Source: Aureococcus anophagefferens
Lineage: Eukaryota; Sar; Pelagophyceae; Pelagomonadales; Pelagomonadaceae
Assembly: GCF_000186865.1 (NCBI RefSeq)
Contig: NW_008705591.1
Coordinates: 287,691 to 303,208, forward strand
Reading direction: 5' to 3'
DNA: 15,518 nucleotides
This document shows positions 12,001-15,518 of the stretch, in pieces; the first letter of the stretch is position 1; each line of letters opens with the position of its first letter. A program made the position numbers and the translations under genes. The notes under the pieces are model-generated. The model was not told the DNA's origin. It did not search any database and was given only the letters and a program-made list of their open reading frames with translations.

Positions 12001-15000
12001 ATGGTGGCGAGATCTTGCTTGCCGCCGGGCACTCGATCGACGGCAATGGCGGCATTGTGCAGCTACATGCTGGTGATGGGAATATGTTGGGCGGGGACCT
12101 CCAAGTCATCGCAGGCGATGGTGATGTAGGTGGAGGTATCTGCTTGAAAGCTGGGGCCGGTAATGATCAGGGCGGTGAACTATACCTGACAGGTGGTCGC
12201 AGCTCTGAAGGGGCTAGTGGTGATTTAGGCATCGCTAGTTCTGATGGCGCTGAGACCGGAGATGTAGTGGTCAAAACGGGGGAATCGACTCGAGGCAATT
12301 CAGGCGAGTTGTCCATCACAACAGGTCATGCCGCTAATTCTGCTGGGAGTATTTCGCTTTGTACTGGCCAGGGTGCCACCACTAGCGGTACAATTGATAT
12401 CCTTTCAAGTGGGTCATCAAATGGGCGCGGGGGGGGTCTGACCCTCGCTTCAGGCACAGGCACAAGTGGTGGGCATGTGGGCATAGATGGTAGCAGCATC
12501 GCGCTGAACGCAGGCAGTTCTGCTGGGGGTTGTGGTGGAGGCGTTGATATCCAAGCTGGCTCTGGCCTTGGAGGAGGCGACGTCGTGGTGAACGCTGGGG
12601 GGTCGCTTGTGCTCGAGACTGGTGCTAGCTCTGAGAGCTCAGGCGGTAACGTTACTGTGGCTACGTCGGGGGGACACGCTTCCGGCGATATCTCCATTTC
12701 TTCCGAGCGGGTGGAAAGCGAGAGTGGAAACGTGATTCTGGAAACTGGCGACGCACCTGTTGCTGCTGGTGCATCTCTATCCTTGGAGGCAATTCCGGGG
12801 GAGCGTCCGGGTCGAGCGTTGCTTTCGAAGCTGGCAACGCGGCCACTGATTGGGGTGGAAGTGTAGACATTGTGGCAGGTGGTGGATGTGAGGGCGGTTG
12901 CATCGTGGCAAGGGCAGGCGATGGCGGCAGCAGCGCTGGTGGCAATGTTGATCTCACAAGCGGGGGCTCAACATCTGACTCCAAGAGTGGCGGCATTGCC
13001 ATCGAGTCTCGTGCGTGTGCACAGAGGTCCGGGGATGTCGAGGTCTGTAGTGGTCGTAGTGGTGAGTATGACTCGGGCGGGCTCATGATCTCGACTGGCG
13101 ATGCGAATCAAGACAGTGGCTCCGTCAGCATCAGTGCGGGTCGTAGCTTGGCGGGGAGTAGTGGTGACCTTTGCCTTAACGGTGGTGATTCATCCGAGAC
13201 ACATGGTGGTTATGGCGGATCCACGAGCCTCTCCGCTGGGTCTGGTGACATTGGTGGGGGGCTTAGTCTGAGCGCTGGGGACGGAGGCACTGGTGGAGGT
13301 GGAGACGTTCAGATCGGCGCCGGTGTGTCTTTGTCTGATGCTGGGGGTAGCGTGGCGATTCTTGCGGGAGCCGGCAACCGCGGTGGCAGCGTAACTCTGT
13401 CTGCGGCCGATGGAACCGAGGGTCCCGGTGGTGGTATGATGATTGGAAGCGGTGGCAGTGGGACGGGGGCCGGCGGCAATGTCGAACTCGTGTCTGGGTC
13501 TGGGTCGACCGCGGGTGGCGAGATCCGACTTTCAAGCGGTAGCTCAGCCGCGTCTAGTGGTGCCATCAGGATCGAAAGTGGAGATGCGCCCGATGGTATT
13601 GCCGGCGATGTAAGTTTCGTAGCCGGCGGGAGCGGCGTAGGGGCTGGTGCGTCGATAGCTTTACAGGCGGGGGCGGCTCCCTCCGGAATCGGAGGGAGTG
13701 CTACTTTTGAAGCAGGCAACGGGCTCTCTGGTGGTGAAGTTGGTTTGACGGCGGGTTGTGGCACTTCTGGATCAGGAGGCTCCCTCGCGCTGAGCGGTGG
13801 GTCTGGCGCCACGAGTAGTGGGTGTGTGACTTTGGAGACGGCGCGGACTTCCGGCTCGAGTGGCTCCGTTACGATCGCCAGCGGAGCTGGCACCGTTTCT
13901 GGTGGCATTACGATTGGTACAGGTGACTCGGAGAGCGATAGCGGCTCCATCGATATTTCTGTTGGTGCGTCGAGCGGCGGGGCGGGCGGTGACTTAATTG
14001 CATCGGCGGGGGGCGGATCGACGGAGGGCGGCAGCGTGCAAGTTTCTTCGGGTTGCGGCGACTGCGGCGGCCAGATCACACTTCAAAGTGGATCTGGAAC
14101 CATCTCTGGCGGCGATGTCTCCTTGATCGCCGGTGACTCATCCGGGTCATCCGACTCTGGGGGTTCCGTGGCGTTCCAGGCGGGAGCAGGAGGCACCGGT
14201 GGTGACCTGGTGCTTGAAGGTGGTGGCAGTGCGGGTGCTGCGACGGGTGGACTTGGCGGTAGCGTATCGATCGCTGCCAGAGCCGGTGGATCAGCTACGT
14301 TTGGGACTTCAACTGCCAAGGGCCAAAGTGGTGATGTGGCGATCACCTCCGGCGACAGTGGGACTGCAAGTGGCGAGATCCGCATGAAAACGGGCACGGC
14401 GGATAGGGCAGGAAACGTGATGATCGAGATTGGCTCGAGCTCTAGCGGGGGCGCTGGAAGCATTGATCTCGCAGCTGGAGGCTCAGCAGATGGTGTCGGC
14501 GGCGGTGTGGATATCGGAGCCGGCGATGGTGCCGAGGGCGGTTGCGTATCTCTCACTGCTGGATTTGGCGGTTCTGATGAAGGCGGGGATGTGGAACTTC
14601 TCGGTGGAAATGGTGGAAGCATATCTATTGCCAGCGCAGACAGTGCGGCGCAAACTGGCGGCGTTGAGATCTTGACCGGTCTTGCGACGACGGGGGCGTC
14701 CGGCGGAATAAGTATCTCGACTGGCGACGCCGAAAGTGGCAGCGGTGCGGTCGAAATATCTGCGGGCAACAGTAATCTAGGATCTGGCGGTCAACTGTCA
14801 CTACAAGCAGGCACGGCGAATGATGGGGACGGCCCAGGCGGCTCTGCGGTACTCGCATCTGGAGAGGGCGACGTTGGCGGTGCCCTCGAGCTACACGGTG
14901 GCGATGGGGGGAAAGAAGGAGGTGGTCGTGTTAGGATCGCGGCTGGCACGTCTACCGAGGGTATTGGTGGCAGCATGGACATAGCTAGTGGATCTGGCGA

Positions 15001-15518
15001 GAGCGGTGGCGGTATTCTTCTGCGTGGTGCTGATGGTGTCACCGGCAATGGTGGAGAGGTGCAGATCTCCGGGGGCGAGAGTGAGTCCGATATGGGTGGC
15101 GCTATATTTGTCAACTCTGGAGCGGGTGTGACGGGCGGCGGTGATGTTAGACTTGGAACGGGGGGGGCGGTCGCCTCTTGTGGTTCGAGCGGGTCGATCA
15201 CCATCGAGAGTGGCGACTCGCCTGGTGGTAAAGCTGGCGACGTGGGCTTCACAGTCGGTGCGAGCGGTAGTGGCGATGGCTCGACAATTTCTATTCAGGC
15301 TGGCGCGTCAACATCAGGCTGTGGCGGAAGCGCGCACATCGCCGGAGGCGGCGGATCATGCGGGGGTGAGATTACGATGGCGGCTGGGTCCGGCGGCGCT
15401 GGTCCTGGAGGGGCGGTGATGGTCAGCAGTGGCTCGGGGGGCGCTACCAGCGGCGATGTTTCCTTAGCGAGCGCCTCGGCTTCTGGACCGAGTGGTGGGA
15501 TCTCGCTGGCAACCGGAG
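1..15518 (+). CDS. Giant Gly/Ser/Thr-rich repeat protein with internal S74 auto-processing domain (partial at both ends)
   Basis: One split gene fills the window. The coding segments are 1-6028, 6192-6929, 7061-8629, 8788-10017, 10216-10743 and 10897-12787, then a shifted frame from about 12788 to 15518. Joined, they give about 4,900 residues with no start or stop codon in the window. The frame is open from base 1, so the Met at 31 lies inside a repeat and is not the start. Most of the protein is a 15-residue strand-turn repeat. One S74-type chaperone/protease domain sits at 11301-11609. Known role of that family: trimerise and fold a fibrous partner segment, then self-cleave before the catalytic Ser. 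Inference: a large extracellular or surface fibre. No signal peptide or membrane segment can be judged because both ends are missing. The frame break near 12787 could be a mutation, an assembly error or a tiny intron. Function beyond the S74 domain is unknown. Confidence 0.85.
642..654 (+). repeat. G13 homopolymer inside coding sequence
   Basis: Thirteen consecutive G encode a Gly run between L-A and H-H. The same frame is open and repetitive on both sides, so the stated length is in frame. Any change not a multiple of three would end translation. Shorter runs of 7-8 G occur at 2991, 4528, 5569, 10910, 12429 and 15160. Confidence 0.9.
6029..6191 (+). other. Intron 1 (163 nt, GT-AG, phase 1)
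   Basis: The interval starts GTCCTAG and ends in a T-rich stretch plus CCATAG before G. Removing it joins L-V-T-G to E-S-T and restores the strand-turn repeat, with a Gly codon split after its first base. The translated interior has no repeat pattern and is rich in Cys, Arg, Leu and Phe. The donor is weak after the first two bases. Confidence 0.85.
6192..6929 (+). CDS. Exon 2: repeat array A
   Basis: This exon is 738 nt (246 codons' worth), phase 1 at both ends, and so can be skipped without changing frame. Its frame is base 6194 onward in threes. It continues the 15-residue units without losing the block count: the block opened at 5986 in exon 1 reaches nine strands at the signature at 6575. 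A further signature (S-H-A) lies at 6842. It ends in W-L-T-T-G, where reading on would meet TAG at once (6932-6934), so splicing is required here. Confidence 0.87.
6930..7060 (+). other. Intron 2 (131 nt, GC-AG, phase 1)
   Basis: It begins GCTAGC and ends CTTCATAG before GCGAC. The junction L-T-T-G/D-A-T-G is a perfect repeat continuation, and no GT nearby gives the right phase. The exonic reading would hit an in-frame TAG at 6932-6934. A CTGAC that could serve as branch site lies about 15 nt before the acceptor. The GC donor is therefore inferred from repeat register, phase and the stop codon. Confidence 0.8.
7061..8629 (+). CDS. Exon 3: repeat array A
   Basis: This exon is 1,569 nt (523 codons' worth), phase 1 to phase 1. 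The coding frame starts at the joined Gly codon and continues at 7063, so the ATG-like start at 7033 lies in the intron and is not a start. Signatures recur at 7237 (T-A-N-S-G) and 7870 (T-M-N-A-A). Units here are a little shorter and richer in S-S-T turns than in exon 1. It ends at A-I-T-T-G; reading on past 8629 gives non-repeat residues and a stop at 8668. Confidence 0.86.
8630..8787 (+). other. Intron 3 (158 nt, GC-AG, phase 1)
   Basis: It begins GCGAGC and ends TTCGCAG before G. A TGTAAC element about 27 nt from the acceptor could be the branch site, followed by a C/T-rich stretch. Splicing joins T-T-G to V-A-V-D-G-R-S-G, a normal strand-turn unit. A GT donor at 8610 in phase 1 would also keep frame, but it would delete one strand of the repeat, so the GC donor is preferred. 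Confidence 0.72.
8788..10017 (+). CDS. Exon 4: repeat array A
   Basis: This exon is 1,230 nt (410 codons' worth), phase 1 at both ends, in the frame 8790, 8793 and so on. The GTG at 8796 is an internal Val, not a start. The segment repeats the strand-turn unit with signatures of the T-A-D-G and T-N-N-A-S kind. It ends at A-V-S-S-G before a GT donor. The frame continues open through intron 4 but loses the repeat pattern at once. Confidence 0.86.
10018..10215 (+). other. Intron 4 (198 nt, GT-AG, phase 1, no in-frame stop)
   Basis: It begins GTGCGT and ends in a long T/C-rich tract, then TGTAAACATAG before G. Base composition is clearly T-richer than the flanking exons. It is a multiple of three and has no stop in frame, so a retained copy would add 66 residues. 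These are rich in Phe, Leu and Arg with no repeat character. Removal joins S-S-G to D-S-A-S-G in repeat register. Confidence 0.83.
10216..10743 (+). CDS. Exon 5: repeat array A
   Basis: This is the shortest exon seen (528 nt, 176 codons' worth), phase 1 at both ends. It holds strand-turn units rich in G-D-S and G-G-D-V, with a T-P-E-S-S signature near 10386. It ends I-V-T-G before a GC donor. The open frame runs on to 10859, but residues after 10743 are non-repetitive and so intronic. Confidence 0.85.
10744..10896 (+). other. Intron 5 (153 nt, GC-AG, phase 1)
   Basis: It begins GCCCGC and ends CTCGTAG before GCGAC, and contains an in-frame TGA at 10857. The join I-V-T-G/D-S-T-V-G restores the repeat. 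A GTAACA six bases upstream is a better-looking donor on paper, but it gives the wrong phase with this acceptor, so GC at 10744-10745 is preferred. Possible branch site: CTGAT about 20 nt before the acceptor. Confidence 0.76.
10897..12787 (+). CDS. Exon 6: end of array A, S74 domain, start of array B
   Basis: One uninterrupted frame (10899 onward in threes) carries four things. First, the last few array A units to about 11048. Second, an 84-residue non-repetitive head. Third, the S74 chaperone/auto-processing domain. Fourth, about 390 residues of a second repeat array beginning about 11613. No stop, start or intron-like sequence separates the S74 domain from the following repeats, so they are translated together. 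The frame is lost near 12787: on the original frame, non-repeat residues follow to a stop at 12864-12866, while the repeat resumes in the next frame. Confidence 0.86.
11049..11300 (+). other. Non-repetitive head region before the S74 domain
   Basis: The residues here leave the repeat pattern. They include E-D-A-Y-I-K-L-Q-G-N-D, then G-W-G-F-S-S-S-G-V-P-Y-D, Y-D-V-R-L-T-N-D-G-T and T-T-L-Y-Y-S. Such an alternating, beta-type stretch leading into Y-Y-S-S-D-R is typical of what precedes S74 domains, where the partner fibre ends and the trimeric chaperone begins. Predicted self-cleavage falls at the right end of this region. I infer that it stays with the N-terminal product. Confidence 0.65.
11301..11609 (+). 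other. Peptidase S74 / intramolecular chaperone auto-processing domain
   Basis: About 103 residues match the S74 (endosialidase CIMCD, MYRF ICA) pattern. The start is S-D-R-R-I-K, giving a catalytic Ser at 11301-11303 and a Lys five residues later at 11316-11318, the known spacing of the Ser/Lys dyad. It continues with V-D-T-E-D-L-L, E-Y-G-Y and R-G-V-I-A-Q-Q-L-N-E-I-F-P-E, which matches the G-x-I-A-Q-E-V-x-x-x-x-P-E core. It ends V-D-K-Q-G-L-V-L-D-V-I-G-G-L-Q-A-L-H, the closing helix. The V-D-T-E, E-Y-G-Y and V-D-K features recall the eukaryotic MYRF branch more than phage tailspikes. Known family role: homotrimer formation, folding of the upstream fibre, and cleavage just before the Ser. 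All visible key residues are intact. The oddity is its internal position, with a long repeat array after it. Confidence 0.9.
12748..12791 (+). other. Reading-frame break in array B (4-nt deletion, assembly error or 41-nt GC-AG intron)
   Basis: Upstream the repeat is in the frame of 12780. Downstream (aat at 12791, then S-G-G-A-S-G) it is in the next frame. One reading is loss of one copy of a GGCA doublet near 12787-12790, since S-L-E-A-G-N-S would be the expected repeat text. The other is splicing of 12748-12788 (GC...AG, 41 nt), which joins E-T-G to N-S-G-G in phase 1 at exactly the same repeat position as the five clear introns. A simple one-base loss is also possible. Confidence 0.7.
12788..15518 (+). 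CDS. Array B continued in shifted frame (3' incomplete)
   Basis: Reading from 12788 in threes gives about 910 residues without a stop to the right edge. The first ATG in this frame is at 13088, inside a repeat, so this is a continuation and not a new gene. Units resemble array A (G-x-V-x-I-x-A-G with S/T/D turns) but are shorter and more Gly-rich, with Cys pairs such as C-E-G-G-C near 12886 and C-G-D-C-G near 14055. T-A-N-A-G signatures are not regular here. If the frame break is real and not spliced out, this part would not be made from the transcript and would be a decaying remnant. The clean open frame over 2.7 kb argues against long decay. Confidence 0.78.

Larger units (their letters stand above)
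11613..15518 (+). repeat. Repeat array B: irregular Gly-rich strand-turn units after the S74 domain
   Basis: Units of about 12 to 15 residues with the same strand-turn logic start directly after the S74 closing helix (S-I-G-E-S-T) and run to the window edge. Compared with array A they are more variable in length, have more G-G-G and G-D-G turns, and lack a regular block signature. They are presumably derived from the same ancestral unit. Confidence 0.78.

Noticed and set aside
12870..13088. Short + strand frame starting with ATG after the exon 6 stop
   Set aside because: Its residues have no repeat order. The neighbouring frame carries the strand-turn repeat without a stop over the same bases.
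1..15518. Bacterial PE_PGRS, autotransporter or phage tail fibre gene
   Set aside because: Five spliceable interruptions with restored phase and repeat register indicate a nuclear eukaryotic gene, and no bacterial gene context is visible.

Overview
The window looks like one stretch of nuclear DNA from a microbial eukaryote. It is almost entirely one giant protein-coding gene on the + strand, open at both ends. The coding sequence runs from base 1 to base 15518 and is broken by five short introns and one reading-frame break. The product shows about 4,900 residues here, nearly all a Gly/Ser/Thr/Ala/Asp-rich repeat of about 15 residues per unit. Each unit has a short alternating hydrophobic strand followed by a T-G or S-G turn. 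The introns argue against a bacterium or phage: each interruption is non-repetitive, ends in AG before a G, and restores the repeat register when removed. Three of the five have a GC donor instead of GT, and the bases after the donor are poorly conserved. Frequent GC donors with AG|G acceptors are known from dinoflagellates and some other algae, so a marine alga or similar protist is my best guess. The lineage is not proven from this sequence.

Layout: (i) 1-11048, repeat array A, coded by exons 1 to 5 and the start of exon 6. It has a higher-order order: blocks opened by a T-A-N-A-G-like signature contain six or nine strands, most often about 92 or 148 residues. (ii) 11049-11300, a non-repetitive head region. 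(iii) 11301-11609, an intramolecular chaperone/auto-processing domain (Peptidase S74, the endosialidase and MYRF type) with an intact S-D-R-R-I-K Ser/Lys dyad. (iv) 11613-15518, repeat array B, less regular, in the same reading frame as the S74 domain until about 12787, where the frame shifts. After the shift it stays open to the window edge.

How the parts may work together (inference): S74 domains are known to trimerise and fold fibrous proteins, then cleave themselves just before the catalytic Ser. Array A would then be a long trimeric beta-structured fibre, folded and released by the S74 domain. Array B would leave with the C-terminal fragment, which is unusual because S74 domains of phage fibres sit at the C-terminus. 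No RNA gene, transposon, CRISPR array, promoter or terminator is supported, and the long minus-strand open frames are shadows of the repeat coding.
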